NCBI RefSeq assembly: GCF_022919095.1
Contig: NZ_CP095073.1
Coordinates: forward strand, 2,418,001-2,482,000
DNA: 64,000 nucleotides
Direction: 5' to 3'
Source of the DNA: Halobacillus salinarum
GTDB taxonomy: Bacteria; Bacillota; Bacilli; Bacillales; Halobacillaceae
The number at the start of each line of letters is the position of its first letter. Position 1 is the first letter of the stretch. The position numbers and the translations under genes are program-made. The notes under the pieces were generated by a model. The model ran no database searches and was not told where the DNA came from. It worked only from the letters and a program-made list of their open reading frames with translations. This document shows, piece by piece, positions 50,944-59,945 of the stretch.

Positions 50944-52761
50944 TTGTTTCAGGTCGAGAACAGCCCGTTTAATCAAGAGCAAACAGAATTATTAAATCGT
51001 CTCCTGCCCACGTTAACAGAAACACAAAAAACGTGGCTCAGCGGCTATTTAGCAGCCGGGCAGTCTGCAGCGCCGGTCCAAGAGGCACCGCAAAATGCAC
51101 AGGCTGCAGATGCTCCCAAAAGCAGTCCAACACGTGAAATCACAATACTTGTCGGTTCCCATACAGGGAACTGCCAGGCTTTGGCAGAAGAATTTTCCCA
51201 AAAGCTGGAACAGAAAAACTTCAAGGTAAGTGTTTCATCAATGGACGATTTCAAACCTAAAGCCTTAAAAAAAGTAGAAGATTTATTGATTTTAACAAGC
51301 ACGCATGGAGATGGAGACCCACCGGACAATGCCATTGGTTTTTATGATTTTCTACACAGCAAGCGTGCACCAAAATTAGATGATGTTAGATTTTCGGTAC
51401 TTGCTTTAGGGGACAGTTCTTATGAATTTTACTGCCAGACTGGCAAGGACTTCGATAAAAGACTGGAAGAACTTGGAGCGGCTAGAATCCATCCTCGGGT
51501 GGACTGCGACCTGGATTTTGAAGAACCGGCAAACGAATGGTTTGAAGGGGTGCTTAATGAGCTGAATGAAGGGCAGTCAGACGAAGCAGCGCCGGCCCAG
51601 GCAGCACAACCCGACAACCCGGTGGCTGCTGAGCAAGAGGTCTATTCAAGAACCAATCCATTCAGAGCAGAAATTCTTGAAAATCTCAATCTAAATGGAA
51701 GGGGCTCCAACAAAGAAACCCGTCATTTGGAGCTCGACTTAGAGGGATCCAACCTTGTCTTTGAACCAGGAGACAGCATTGGAATTTTCCCAGAAAACGA
51801 TCCTGTACTTGTAGATGAACTGATTAAGGAAATGGCTTGGAATGGAGACGAAAAGATTTCCATCAACAAACAAGGGGAGCAGCGTCCTTTAAAAGACGTC
51901 CTGACCACCATGTATGAAATCACCAGCCTGACGAAGCCTTTGCTTGAAAAAATAGGCGGACTGACGGGCAGTGATGAATTACAAGAACTTGCAGCTGATC
52001 GTGAACGAGTCAAAGAATATATTCATGGACGCGACTTAATTGACTTGGTCAGGGAGTTTGGACCTTGGAAAGTTCCCGCTCAGGAGTTTATTAATGTGCT
52101 TAGAAAAATTCCGGTCCGCTTATATTCCATCGCCAGCAGCTCAAAAGCAAATCCGGATGAAGTTCATTTAACCGTCGGAGCCTTAAGGTATGAATCCAAT
52201 GGACGAGGACGCAAAGGAGTGTGCTCCGGACAATGCGCTGAAAGAACACAGGCGGGGGATACGCTTCCCATTTTCGTGCAGCGGAACCAGAATTTCAGAC
52301 TTCCAGAAAATGATGAAGCACCCGTGATTATGATCGGAGCAGGTACAGGAGTAGCACCATACCGGGCTTTCCTAGAAGAAAGAGAAGAAAGTGGTTCTAA
52401 AGGGCAGACGTGGCTTTTCTTTGGAGAACAGCATTTTGTCAGCGATTTTCTCTATCAAATTGAATGGCAGAGATGGTTGAAGGATGGAATCTTGACGAAA
52501 ATGGATGTAGCTTTTTCACGGGATACTGAAGAAAAAATTTATGTCCAGCATCGGATGATGGAACAAAGCGAAGAGCTTTATAAATGGCTTGAAGCAGGAG
52601 CACATGTATATGTTTGCGGCGATGAGAAGTATATGGCTAAAGATGTCCAGGATACGCTGATTCAAATAATAAAAAAAGAAGGCAATATGAGCGGGGAAGA
52701 AGCAGAAGCCTATCTCAATGACCTGCGATCAGAGAAGCGTTACCAGCGCGATGTCTATTAA
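50944..52761 (+). CDS. cysJ: Sulfite reductase flavoprotein subunit
   Basis: A 605-residue diflavin reductase. An N-terminal FMN flavodoxin domain (about 65-205) has 'GSHTGNCQALAEEF' and 'STHGDGDPPDNA'. A linker, FAD domain ('VRLYSIASSS') and NADPH domain ('MIGAGTGVAPYRAFLEER', terminal 'RYQRDVY') follow. It passes electrons from NADPH to CysI. The start is TTG at 50944, six bases from GAGGTGG. The gene follows cysH by 69 bases and precedes cysI by 29. Confidence 0.95.
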   Translation: MFQVENSPFNQEQTELLNRLLPTLTETQKTWLSGYLAAGQSAAPVQEAPQNAQAADAPKSSPTREITILVGSHTGNCQALAEEFSQKLEQKNFKVSVSSMDDFKPKALKKVEDLLILTSTHGDGDPPDNAIGFYDFLHSKRAPKLDDVRFSVLALGDSSYEFYCQTGKDFDKRLEELGAARIHPRVDCDLDFEEPANEWFEGVLNELNEGQSDEAAPAQAAQPDNPVAAEQEVYSRTNPFRAEILENLNLNGRGSNKETRHLELDLEGSNLVFEPGDSIGIFPENDPVLVDELIKEMAWNGDEKISINKQGEQRPLKDVLTTMYEITSLTKPLLEKIGGLTGSDELQELAADRERVKEYIHGRDLIDLVREFGPWKVPAQEFINVLRKIPVRLYSIASSSKANPDEVHLTVGALRYESNGRGRKGVCSGQCAERTQAGDTLPIFVQRNQNFRLPENDEAPVIMIGAGTGVAPYRAFLEEREESGSKGQTWLFFGEQHFVSDFLYQIEWQRWLKDGILTKMDVAFSRDTEEKIYVQHRMMEQSEELYKWLEAGAHVYVCGDEKYMAKDVQDTLIQIIKKEGNMSGEEAEAYLNDLRSEKRYQRDVY

Positions 52762-52790
52762 TCTAATAAGACTAAGAAAGGAGTACAATC

Positions 52791-54506
52791 ATGACTAAAG
52801 ATAGATTTCCCGAACAGCACGGACCTCCAAGTGACATGGAAAAAATTAAAGAAGACAGTAATTTTCTGAGAGGAAAGCTTGTGGAGCATTTTGCCGATCG
52901 CATCACGGCAGGAATTCCTGATGAAGAAACGAAAATATTAAAGTTCCACGGAAGCTATATGCAGGACGACCGGGATGTAAGGAATGAGCGGAAGCATCAG
53001 AAGCTGGAACCCGCTTATCAATTTATGATTCGTGTCCGGGCTCCAGGCGGTGTTGCGACTCCAGAACAGTGGCTCGCCATGGATGATATTGCACAGAAGT
53101 ATGGAAACGGGACGATGAAGCTCACGACACGGCAGGCTTTTCAAATGCATGGCATTTTGAAGTGGAATATGAAAAACACGATTCAAGAAATTGACAATGT
53201 TCTGATGGATTCGATTTCTGCCTGTGGCGACGTAAACCGCAATGTGATGTGTAACGCAAATCCTTATCAATCCAATGTACACTCTGAGGTTTTTGAATGG
53301 TCAAAAAAAATCAGCGACCATTTAACTCCAAGAACGAGAGCCTATCATGAAATTTGGCTGGATGAGGAAAAAGTAGTCGACAGCCGTACGCCTGATGAAA
53401 TCGAGCCTCTCTATGGACCGTTTTATTTGCCTCGTAAATTTAAAATTGGCGTGGCAGTGCCGCCTTCCAATGACGTCGATGTATTTACGCAGGACATTGG
53501 GTTTATTGCGATTTTGGAAGATGAAAAACTCATAGGATTTAATGTATCAGTCGGCGGAGGAATGGGAATGACCCATGGCGACACAGCTACGTACCCTCAG
53601 TTGGGAAGAGTGATTGGCTTTTGTCCAGCTGACAAAGTAGTGGATGTGGCAGAGAAGCTCTTGACGATTCAGCGTGATTATGGAAATCGCTCTGAACGTA
53701 AAAATGCCCGGTTTAAATATACGATAGACCGTAAAGGACTGGACTGGCTGAAAAATGAACTTCATCAACGATTAGGCTGGTCTCTGGAAGAAAAACGCTC
53801 CTACCATTTTGACCATAATGGCGATCGCTATGGATGGGTTAAAGGAGACGGAAAGTGGCATTTAACTTTGTTTATCCAAAATGGAAGAATTAAAGATTCG
53901 GAAGATTATCAATTGATGACAGGATTACGCGAGATTGCTGACATCCATACTGGTGATTTTCGACTTACTCCAAATCAAAATCTTGTTATTTCGAATGTCA
54001 CAGATCATATGAAGCCAAAGATCACTGCGCTTGTTGAAAAGCATGGGTTGACGGATGGCAGACAAAACTCGGCATTACGCAGAAATTCAATGGCTTGTGT
54101 AGCCTTTCCTACCTGCGGGCTAGCCATGGCAGAGTCGGAACGATATCTTCCTTCCCTCATTGATAAACTGGAAGAAATTGTGGACGAAGCAGGCTTGCGG
54201 GAAGAAGAGATTGTCATTCGGATGTCAGGCTGCCCAAATGGCTGCTCACGACCTGCATTAGGAGAAATCGGATTTATCGGCAAAGCCCCTGGAAAATACA
54301 ATATGTATTTAGGAGCCGGATTTACCGGGGACCGCTTAAACAAGCTTTATAAAGAAAACATTGGTGAAGAAGAGATTATCGACACATTGAAACCTATGTT
54401 TTTCCAATTTGCAAAAGAGCGGGAAGACAATGAGCATTTCGGAGACTTTGTGATAAGACAAGGGTATGTGAAAGAAGTCACCAATGGACTTGAATTTCAT
54501 AAGTAG
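52791..54506 (+). CDS. cysI: Sulfite reductase hemoprotein beta-subunit
   Basis: A 571-residue sulfite reductase. The siroheme-[4Fe-4S] site is complete, with Cys436 and Cys442 (CVAFPTC) and Cys481 and Cys485 (CPNGC). The two ferredoxin-like/siroheme repeats are visible ('[13 protein letters not shown]' and '[13 protein letters not shown]'). It reduces sulfite to sulfide with electrons from CysJ. It is the last gene of the S-box operon and is followed by a long terminator. Confidence 0.96.
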   Translation: MTKDRFPEQHGPPSDMEKIKEDSNFLRGKLVEHFADRITAGIPDEETKILKFHGSYMQDDRDVRNERKHQKLEPAYQFMIRVRAPGGVATPEQWLAMDDIAQKYGNGTMKLTTRQAFQMHGILKWNMKNTIQEIDNVLMDSISACGDVNRNVMCNANPYQSNVHSEVFEWSKKISDHLTPRTRAYHEIWLDEEKVVDSRTPDEIEPLYGPFYLPRKFKIGVAVPPSNDVDVFTQDIGFIAILEDEKLIGFNVSVGGGMGMTHGDTATYPQLGRVIGFCPADKVVDVAEKLLTIQRDYGNRSERKNARFKYTIDRKGLDWLKNELHQRLGWSLEEKRSYHFDHNGDRYGWVKGDGKWHLTLFIQNGRIKDSEDYQLMTGLREIADIHTGDFRLTPNQNLVISNVTDHMKPKITALVEKHGLTDGRQNSALRRNSMACVAFPTCGLAMAESERYLPSLIDKLEEIVDEAGLREEEIVIRMSGCPNGCSRPALGEIGFIGKAPGKYNMYLGAGFTGDRLNKLYKENIGEEEIIDTLKPMFFQFAKEREDNEHFGDFVIRQGYVKEVTNGLEFHK

Positions 54507-54528
54507 TCAATCTAGGCTTAAGCTTTCC

Positions 54529-54570
54529 AGCGTGTAGAAGAACCGATTGGTTCATTCTACACGCTTTTTC
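54529..54570 (+). terminator. Terminator of the cysHJI operon
   Basis: AGCGTGTAGAA pairs with TTCTACACGCT, with an inner GAACC/GGTTC stem, then TTTTT. Confidence 0.92.
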
Positions 54571-54672
54571 GTCTTTCCTGGAGCGGCGCATGAGCTTGTG
54601 ATATTAATTTCCAATATACACCATGTTTATGAAGTTATGGTGCGGGGAAACTTTCCCACCTAGGAGGCGCCT

Positions 54673-55374
54673 ATGAAAAAGATAGTAATTTTGCTTATGA
54701 TTTTCCTGCTTTTTTGTGCGGCAGGCAGTTATATAGTGATAAACCAAGTAGTTTCAAAGAAAACTGAAAGACTGGTCGCTTTAGGAGATTCTCTTACCTA
54801 TGGCGTTGGGGAGGAATCAGGCAAAGGATATACGGACAATCTCCAGAGACTATTCGATAAGCATGTATCTCATCCAGTGACAGTAAATAATTACGGAGTG
54901 CCTGGCCAGCAGTCAGATGGACTTTTGTATCAGGTAAACCATGTGAAAGAAGTAAGCAGCAACATTTCCAAAGCGGACTATATTATTGTTTTTATCGGAA
55001 CGAATGATGTAATCAAAAGTAATGGTGGAGATTTGTACCCGCTTTATAAAGACCGAATCCAACAGGGTAAAGAGGATTATAAGAAGAATATTACTTTGAT
55101 TTTGAAGAAAGTAAGAAAACAGAATCCAGATGCTCCTGTGCTTTTCCTCGGTCTGTATAATCCATATCCGTCCTCCGAGAAATTGGAGAAGGTGATTAAG
55201 GACTGGAATTCTTCAAGCAAGGAAATATTAAAACCTTATTCTCATGTGACCTTCATTCCTACAGAGGGCCTGTTTAAAGAAAAATCCAGAAAATATTTCA
55301 GCGATGCTTTACATCCCAATAAACAAGGATATGACCTAATTACAAAAAGAATTATAAAAGAGTATAACTTCTAA
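54673..55374 (+). CDS. SGNH/GDSL-family hydrolase, membrane-anchored
   Basis: A 233-residue protein with an N-terminal hydrophobic helix (about 3-25), then a GDSL block 'LVALGDSLTYGVG' (nucleophile Ser), an oxyanion Gly in 'NYGVPGQQSDG', 'FIGTNDV' (Asn), and the C-terminal 'SDALHPNKQGYD' with the Asp/His pair. It is likely an extracytoplasmic esterase or lipase acting on wall or lipid esters; YpmR is a comparable B. subtilis protein. The ribosome binding site AGGAGG is preceded by a small GGGGAAA hairpin at about 54640-54661. Confidence 0.88.
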   Translation: MKKIVILLMIFLLFCAAGSYIVINQVVSKKTERLVALGDSLTYGVGEESGKGYTDNLQRLFDKHVSHPVTVNNYGVPGQQSDGLLYQVNHVKEVSSNISKADYIIVFIGTNDVIKSNGGDLYPLYKDRIQQGKEDYKKNITLILKKVRKQNPDAPVLFLGLYNPYPSSEKLEKVIKDWNSSSKEILKPYSHVTFIPTEGLFKEKSRKYFSDALHPNKQGYDLITKRIIKEYNF

Positions 55375-55379
55375 GCAGG

Positions 55380-55490
55380 AGGCAAGTGTCACTGAATAGC
55401 ATCCCAAGACGAACAAAGATAAATAGAAAAATTCCGAAGATATTCCTCGTCCTTGGCACTGTCCAATGTAAGGACAGGAATCAAAGGTGT
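55380..55490. other. Intergenic stretch, possible short dispersed element
   Basis: About 110 bases after the GDSL gene contain GGCAAGTGTCACTGAATAGC on one side and TCGTCCTTGGCACTGTCC then TAAGGACAGG on the other. Related GGCAAGTGTCAC/GGCACTGTCC ends suggest a small repeated element. No coding frame is supported. This is a guess from sequence style. Confidence 0.25.
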
Positions 55491-55502
55491 TTATCTACGA
55501 TA

Positions 55503-55562
55503 AAAAATCCGAATGAAGGTGAAATTTTTTCCTGTAGTTTCACATTCATTCGGATTTTATTA
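55503..55562. terminator. Long bidirectional terminator
   Basis: A 20-bp stem AAATCCGAATGAAGGTGAAA / TTTCACATTCATTCGGATTT with one mismatch and a 12-base loop, with A-run and T-run flanks. It insulates the GDSL gene from the PadR unit. Confidence 0.85.
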
Positions 55563-55707
55563 TGACAAACACTCCCTCCTTTATTTTTCCTTCAGTATGA
55601 CAATAAGAGACTCCAATATAACGAAAGATGTAATGATAAGTGAGCAGAGTTTATCCGCACTCTTGGAACATTTAATAAAGAAACCACTTGATTAGTAATA
55701 TTATTAA

Positions 55708-55724
55708 TAGTAATATTATTACTA
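55708..55724 (+). promoter_or_regulatory. Palindromic operator overlapping the padR start codon
   Basis: TAGTAATA-T-TATTACTA is a 17-bp inverted repeat whose last base is the A of the ATG start. A partial copy, TAGTAATATTATTA, lies directly upstream at 55693-55706. No ribosome binding site is present, so the mRNA may be nearly leaderless and autoregulated by the PadR protein. Confidence 0.6.
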
Positions 55725-56362
55725 TGAAAACCTCAACTCGAAAATCACCATTAGCATTAGCCGTTTTATCTTTATTAATTGAAGAATCGATGCACCCCTA
55801 CCGCATGCAGCAAATCATGAAAGAAAGAGAGATGCATGCCGTGATCAACATTAAACACCGCACGAGTATATACCAAACGATTGACCGTTTAAAAAGAGAT
55901 GAAGCTATTGTAATCAAAGAAAAGAAGCAGGAGGAAGGCAAACCTGAGCTGACTGTTTACCAAATTACGGAGAAAGGAAGATCCCTGGCACATTCCTGGA
56001 TTAAAGAAATGATGGCGCTTCCTAGGGAAGAATTTCCGGAATTTCCAGCTGCCCTCGCTTTTATTATGCTGTTAACACCTGAACAAGCAGCAGATTTATT
56101 AGACGAGCGGAAAAGTGTGTTAGAGCAGGAACTAGAAAAGATAAAGCAACGGATTCTGAAAGCAGAACAACTCGGAGTTCCCCGTGTATCCTTACTGGAG
56201 ACAGAATTTCAGCAGGTCACATTAAAAGCAGAAATCGATTGGGTCGCTTCAATTGTCTTCGAATTAAGGAAAGGATCACTTTACTGGAGCGAGGAATGGC
56301 TTAGAAAAATCCTTGAACAAATGCAAAGCCATACGGATAACAACAAACATAAAGGAGTGTAA
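55724..56362 (+). CDS. PadR-family transcriptional regulator with C-terminal extension
   Basis: A 212-residue protein starting at 55724. The winged helix ('LAVLSLLIEESMHPYRMQQIM', 'TSIYQTIDRLKRDEAIVIKE', 'YQITEKGRSLAHSWI') is followed by a PadR C-terminal coiled-coil domain ('LEQELEKIKQRILKAEQL'). Such proteins repress detoxification genes and release DNA on binding a ligand. It overlaps its own palindromic operator and is followed 3 bases later by a flavin monooxygenase, the likely target operon. Confidence 0.85.
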   Translation: MKTSTRKSPLALAVLSLLIEESMHPYRMQQIMKEREMHAVINIKHRTSIYQTIDRLKRDEAIVIKEKKQEEGKPELTVYQITEKGRSLAHSWIKEMMALPREEFPEFPAALAFIMLLTPEQAADLLDERKSVLEQELEKIKQRILKAEQLGVPRVSLLETEFQQVTLKAEIDWVASIVFELRKGSLYWSEEWLRKILEQMQSHTDNNKHKGV

Positions 56363-56365
56363 CTC

Positions 56366-57717
56366 GTGAAGGAAACTACGATGCAAGTTCTTATCATTGG
56401 AGCGGGTACAGGAGGACTTGCTCTCGCTCACGCTTTAAAGAAGTCTGGCGTGGCTGTCTCTGTCTATGAACGGGACAGAACGCGAATGGATGGTTTACAA
56501 GGATACCGGGTTGGAATTAGTCCTGACGGCAGCAGGGCCCTTCAGAAATGTCTGCCGCAGGATCTGTATGACACGTTTATAGCTACATGTGTGCGGACAC
56601 CAGAACACTTCAATATGGTCACCGAAAAATGGTCGGAAGTGTTGTCCATCCCTGTGCACGTAGACGAGGATAATCCTGCAAACAGCGAGCGTTCGGTCAG
56701 CCGAATGTCCCTGCGCCAAGTTCTGTTGACAGGTTTAGAGGAGTATGTTCATTTCGACAAGAAATTTACCCATTATCGTCGTGGAAAAGATGGGGAAATC
56801 ATCGCTTATTTTGAAGATGGCACATCAGCTGTAGGAACGGTGCTCGTTGGAGCGGACGGTTCAAATTCCCGAGTACGTAAGCAGCTTCTTCCACACGCAC
56901 AGCTAAGAGATACAGGAATTATTTCCATTGGAGGAAAGGTGCCATTAACCGAACATACTAGAAAACTTCTTCCTGAAAAATTTATTCGCGGCATCACAGC
57001 GATCAATGCCCGAAAGGATTCTTTGGTATCCTTCATGTGATGGAATTTAATTGGGATGAAACTGGAGTTAAGGAAGGAATAGGCGGAAATGATGCCGAAC
57101 TTTTATCAAAATGGCCAGGGCTTTTATACGACAATACTAGAGATTATATCATGTGGGGATTTGCCGCTTCCCAGAAACACTATCCAGAAAATGTAAGGGA
57201 TTTGCAAGGCAGTCCCTTAAAAAAAATCGTCCAAAGCCATACAGAAAATTGGCATTCAAATTTCCAAACACTTCTAGAAGAAACGGATGCATCAACCGTA
57301 TTCTCAATCAACATCCGCACTTCTGAACGAGTAAGTCCGTGGGATAGCAGCAATGTTACGCTTATCGGGGACGCAATCCATACGATGACACCTGGAAGAG
57401 GTGTCGGAGCAAATACAGCGTTGAGGGATGCAGCATTATTAAGTGAGCAATTATTAGCAGCTGTTCAAAGGAAAAAACCTTTATCAGCAGCTATTGGTGA
57501 ATATGAAAGCAAAATGAGGGACTATGGATTTGAAGCCGTAGAGGAATCAAGGAAACAACAGGATGATTCAAACATGATGCATAAACCAATCATCGGAAGA
57601 GCGGCATTATTTTTTATGCGGTCGACTATGCGCTTCATCAACCATACGCCTCCGCTTAAGCGTTACATGACGAACAAGCAGAACAGCTTCCGTGGAGCTG
57701 ATCGAAAAGACGAGTAA
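56366..57717 (+). pseudogene. FAD-dependent class A monooxygenase, interrupted by a frameshift
   Basis: Two overlapping frames together form one flavoprotein monooxygenase of about 450 residues. The first, from GTG 56366, has FAD motif 'GAGTGGLALAHAL' and 'VLVGADGSNSRVRKQLL', and stops at 57038-57040. The second continues from about 57031 as 'LHVMEFNW' and carries the second FAD motif 'VTLIGDAIHTMTPGRGVGAN'. A single one-base shift restores the family's continuity. The group includes TetX-like and hydroxybenzoate-type hydroxylases. It may be a real mutation or a sequence error; no convincing slippery site was seen. Confidence 0.75.
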
Positions 57718-57734
57718 GAAGAGAGGAGCTTTTA

Positions 57735-58577
57735 ATGAAAAAATGGGATAGAGAATGGGCGTACACTCCTCGCGGACGATTTGAGATTTTTATTAAAGGG
57801 GATGGTCCGCCGCTTTGTATCACTCATAACTATTCACAGTTTACTGACTCAGGCGACTATTATGCGAATTTGTTCACATTGAAACACAAGGTATTTCTTA
57901 TTAATTTAAAAGAAGCGGGAAATTCGGATCGTGCAGAAGAAGCTCACGAATTGAGTTTGATCGATACAGTGCTTGATTTAGAATCCATCCGCACAGCCCT
58001 TAACATTTCCAAATGGTCGTTTGCCGGCCACTCCACAGGAGGGATGATCGGTCTGATTTACGGCATTCATTTTTCTTCCTCGCTTGATTCACTTATCATA
58101 ACAGGAGCGGCAGCCAGGACTTATATGGACTCGAAAGACTGTATTTACAACGAGGCTCATCCTGAGTATGAACGGATGCAGGAAATTATGGAACAATTAA
58201 AATTGAAAAATTTGAAGGAAGGGGAACGAAAAAAGCTTACAAAAGAACGCACGAAATTTTCACTATATCACCCGGAAAAATATGAGTCGTATTTTTCACC
58301 TGCTATCGAAAAAAAGATCTCTTCGAGAAGGCTTGATTTTTTCGGCAGGGAAGCGCTTATCTTTGATGTTACTAAGCAGCTTTCTTCTATTTCAATCCCA
58401 ACTCTCATCCTGTGCGGAAGACATGATAAGCAATGTCCGCTCAGTTTTTCTCAAGAAATGGTGAAGCTGATTCCTAAAGCCAATCTTGTAGTTTTTGAAC
58501 AAAGCAGTCACTATCCCTTTTTAGAAGAACAAGAGAAATTCCTGGAAACTATTGGTTTTCATGACCACAGGCGATAA
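57735..58577 (+). CDS. Alpha/beta hydrolase (proline iminopeptidase/epoxide-hydrolase-like)
   Basis: A 280-residue hydrolase. The nucleophile elbow is GHSTGG (Ser), the acid lies in 'LILCGRHDKQCP' and the base His is in 'SSHYPFLEEQ'. A cap domain occupies about 140-215. The substrate is unknown. It starts with GAGAGGAGC upstream, 17 bases after the monooxygenase gene, in the PadR-led operon. A monooxygenase plus a hydrolase suggests breakdown of an aromatic or other xenobiotic, which is inference. Confidence 0.82.
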   Translation: MKKWDREWAYTPRGRFEIFIKGDGPPLCITHNYSQFTDSGDYYANLFTLKHKVFLINLKEAGNSDRAEEAHELSLIDTVLDLESIRTALNISKWSFAGHSTGGMIGLIYGIHFSSSLDSLIITGAAARTYMDSKDCIYNEAHPEYERMQEIMEQLKLKNLKEGERKKLTKERTKFSLYHPEKYESYFSPAIEKKISSRRLDFFGREALIFDVTKQLSSISIPTLILCGRHDKQCPLSFSQEMVKLIPKANLVVFEQSSHYPFLEEQEKFLETIGFHDHRR

Positions 58578-58601
58578 AATCAAATAGAGGAGGGGAAGAG
58601 G

Positions 58602-58874
58602 ATGCTGAAGGTCTTCATGATCATGTCCACGATTTTACTAGAGATTATTGCTGTAGCCATCATTATTAAAAAAAGACAACAGATGCAAGAAAATAAAGGT
58701 TGGAAAAGTTTTGTGACGCCTGTCTGCTTTCTTTTAGCCCCTGTTGTTGCCTTAATCGCGTATTTGTTTAATGCAGCAGGAACGGTATCCTGGGCTTGTT
58801 TACTCGGATTATTTATCACCGCTGCATACTTTACTAAACATTTGCCTTCTCAAAAGAACCATGTCCATATGTAA
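58602..58874 (+). CDS. Small hypothetical membrane protein
   Basis: A 90-residue protein with three hydrophobic segments (about 4-22, 37-57 and 62-80) separated by a basic loop 'KKRQQMQENKGWK'. A strong GAGGAGGGGAAGAGG ribosome binding site precedes the ATG. It is 24 bases after the hydrolase and probably the last gene of the PadR-led operon. No family is recognised. Confidence 0.6.
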   Translation: MLKVFMIMSTILLEIIAVAIIIKKRQQMQENKGWKSFVTPVCFLLAPVVALIAYLFNAAGTVSWACLLGLFITAAYFTKHLPSQKNHVHM

Positions 58875-58927
58875 TCATCTGTGTTATAGTTAAATTAACA
58901 TAAAATGGAAAAGAGGGTGCGAGTGCC

Positions 58928-59041
58928 ATTAGTTTTGTCACGATGCTGTTGATTATCGTTTCTATCGGATGTTTTCTATACTTTTGGGGAAAGTCAGGAC
59001 TCGAAATGGAGAAAGAAGAGGAAGATAAAGAAGAGAAGTAA
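58928..59041 (+). CDS. Possible single-pass membrane microprotein
   Basis: An open frame ending at 59041 reads a hydrophobic helix 'SFVTMLLIIVSIGCFLYFWG' and an acidic tail 'EKEEEDKEEK'. No ATG is placed well. ATT at 58928 lies after GAGGGTG and gives 37 residues, while ATG at 58943 gives 32 but has no ribosome binding site. The composition is that of a real membrane peptide. Start and reality are uncertain. Confidence 0.4.
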   Translation: MSFVTMLLIIVSIGCFLYFWGKSGLEMEKEEEDKEEK

Positions 59042-59129
59042 AGGATCCCATTTGAAATAAAAAGTAGACAATACACTGGACGAACTACATAAGATCATGT
59101 AAAGTGATAAACAAATCGAATATACATAT

Positions 59130-59226
59130 GCACTAGGGGTGCCTTTGTCTTAAAGGCTGAGATCAAAGTATAACTTTGGGACTCTTTGAACCTGAACTGG
59201 CTTTAGAACCAGCGGAGGAAAGTGAC
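59130..59226 (+). ncRNA. TPP (THI-box) riboswitch
   Basis: The conserved elements appear in order: CTAGGGGTGCC, GGCTGAGATC, 'CTCTTTGAACCTGAACTGG', 'AGAACCAGCGGAGGAAAGTG'. These are the P2/P3 and P4/P5 arms of the thi-box. A terminator follows at 59275, then tenI. High TPP should stop transcription of the thiazole operon. Confidence 0.95.
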
Positions 59227-59274
59227 GAGAGTCAATCGATGGTACTATGATTATCAATAATTACCTTGATGGAT

Positions 59275-59309
59275 AAAGCCGCTTTCTTCTAAAGAAAGCG
59301 GCTTTTTTA
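59275..59309 (+). terminator. THI-box-controlled terminator
   Basis: AAAGCCGCTTTCTT pairs with AAGAAAGCGGCTTT around a three-base loop, then TTTTTT, just before the tenI ribosome binding site. Confidence 0.9.
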
Positions 59310-59333
59310 TATGAAAATAGGAGGAACTAACTG

Positions 59334-59945
59334 ATGCAGATTACTGCCGTAACCAATGGCGTTCTCTCTTATCAACGCTTACTAGCTATCCTGCCGGAAA
59401 TTGAGGATGCATTAAAATATATAGTGATTCGGGAAAAGCAAGTAACAAAAGTTGAATACCTTCAGCTTATGGAGAACTTAATTGAAAAGGGAGTACCTAA
59501 ACATAAATTGATCGTCCATCAGCATGTGGACCTTGCCATAAAATTGGAAATCCCCACTCTTCATTTACCAGAAATTGGTCCGTCTGTAAAAAACATTAAG
59601 TTCATGTATCCTCATTTAAAAGTAGGGGTATCTGTGCATTCACTTGCATCAGCCCAAGAGAAAGAAAAAGAGGGAGCAGACTATTTAATGTACGGCCACG
59701 TTTTTCAAACGGCAAGTAAAACTAATTTAGCTCCTAAAGGATTAGCGTCGTTAAGACAACTCACCGATTCTATTTCTGTCCCTGTGATTGCTATCGGGGG
59801 AATTACTCCATCATCTTTAGGACAACTTGGAAAAGCGGGTGCCCAAGGAGCTGCAGTAATGTCGGGGATCTTCGACCATCCTGATCCCCGATCGTCAGCA
59901 GAACAATACCAAAGGGAGGGAGAATTGTATGGGCAATCATTATGA
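59334..59945 (+). CDS. tenI: Thiazole tautomerase TenI
   Basis: A 203-residue TIM-barrel of the ThiE/TenI family. Length, 'MYGHVFQTASKTNLAPKGLASL', and 'VPVIAIGGI' are those of TenI, the tautomerase that aromatises the thiazole carboxylate made by ThiG. It is the first gene behind the TPP riboswitch. It overlaps thiO by 17 bases. In B. subtilis tenA precedes tenI; here tenA is absent from the operon. GGAGGAAC precedes the start. Confidence 0.88.
   Translation: MQITAVTNGVLSYQRLLAILPEIEDALKYIVIREKQVTKVEYLQLMENLIEKGVPKHKLIVHQHVDLAIKLEIPTLHLPEIGPSVKNIKFMYPHLKVGVSVHSLASAQEKEKEGADYLMYGHVFQTASKTNLAPKGLASLRQLTDSISVPVIAIGGITPSSLGQLGKAGAQGAAVMSGIFDHPDPRSSAEQYQREGELYGQSL

Noticed and set aside
54640-54661. 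GGGGAAA hairpin before the GDSL gene as an RNA thermometer
   Set aside because: The stem is only about six base pairs and does not enclose the ribosome binding site.
55513-55695. Open frame of 60 codons before the PadR gene
   Set aside because: It starts inside the stem of a strong terminator and has no ribosome binding site; the later in-frame ATG at 55597 also lacks one.
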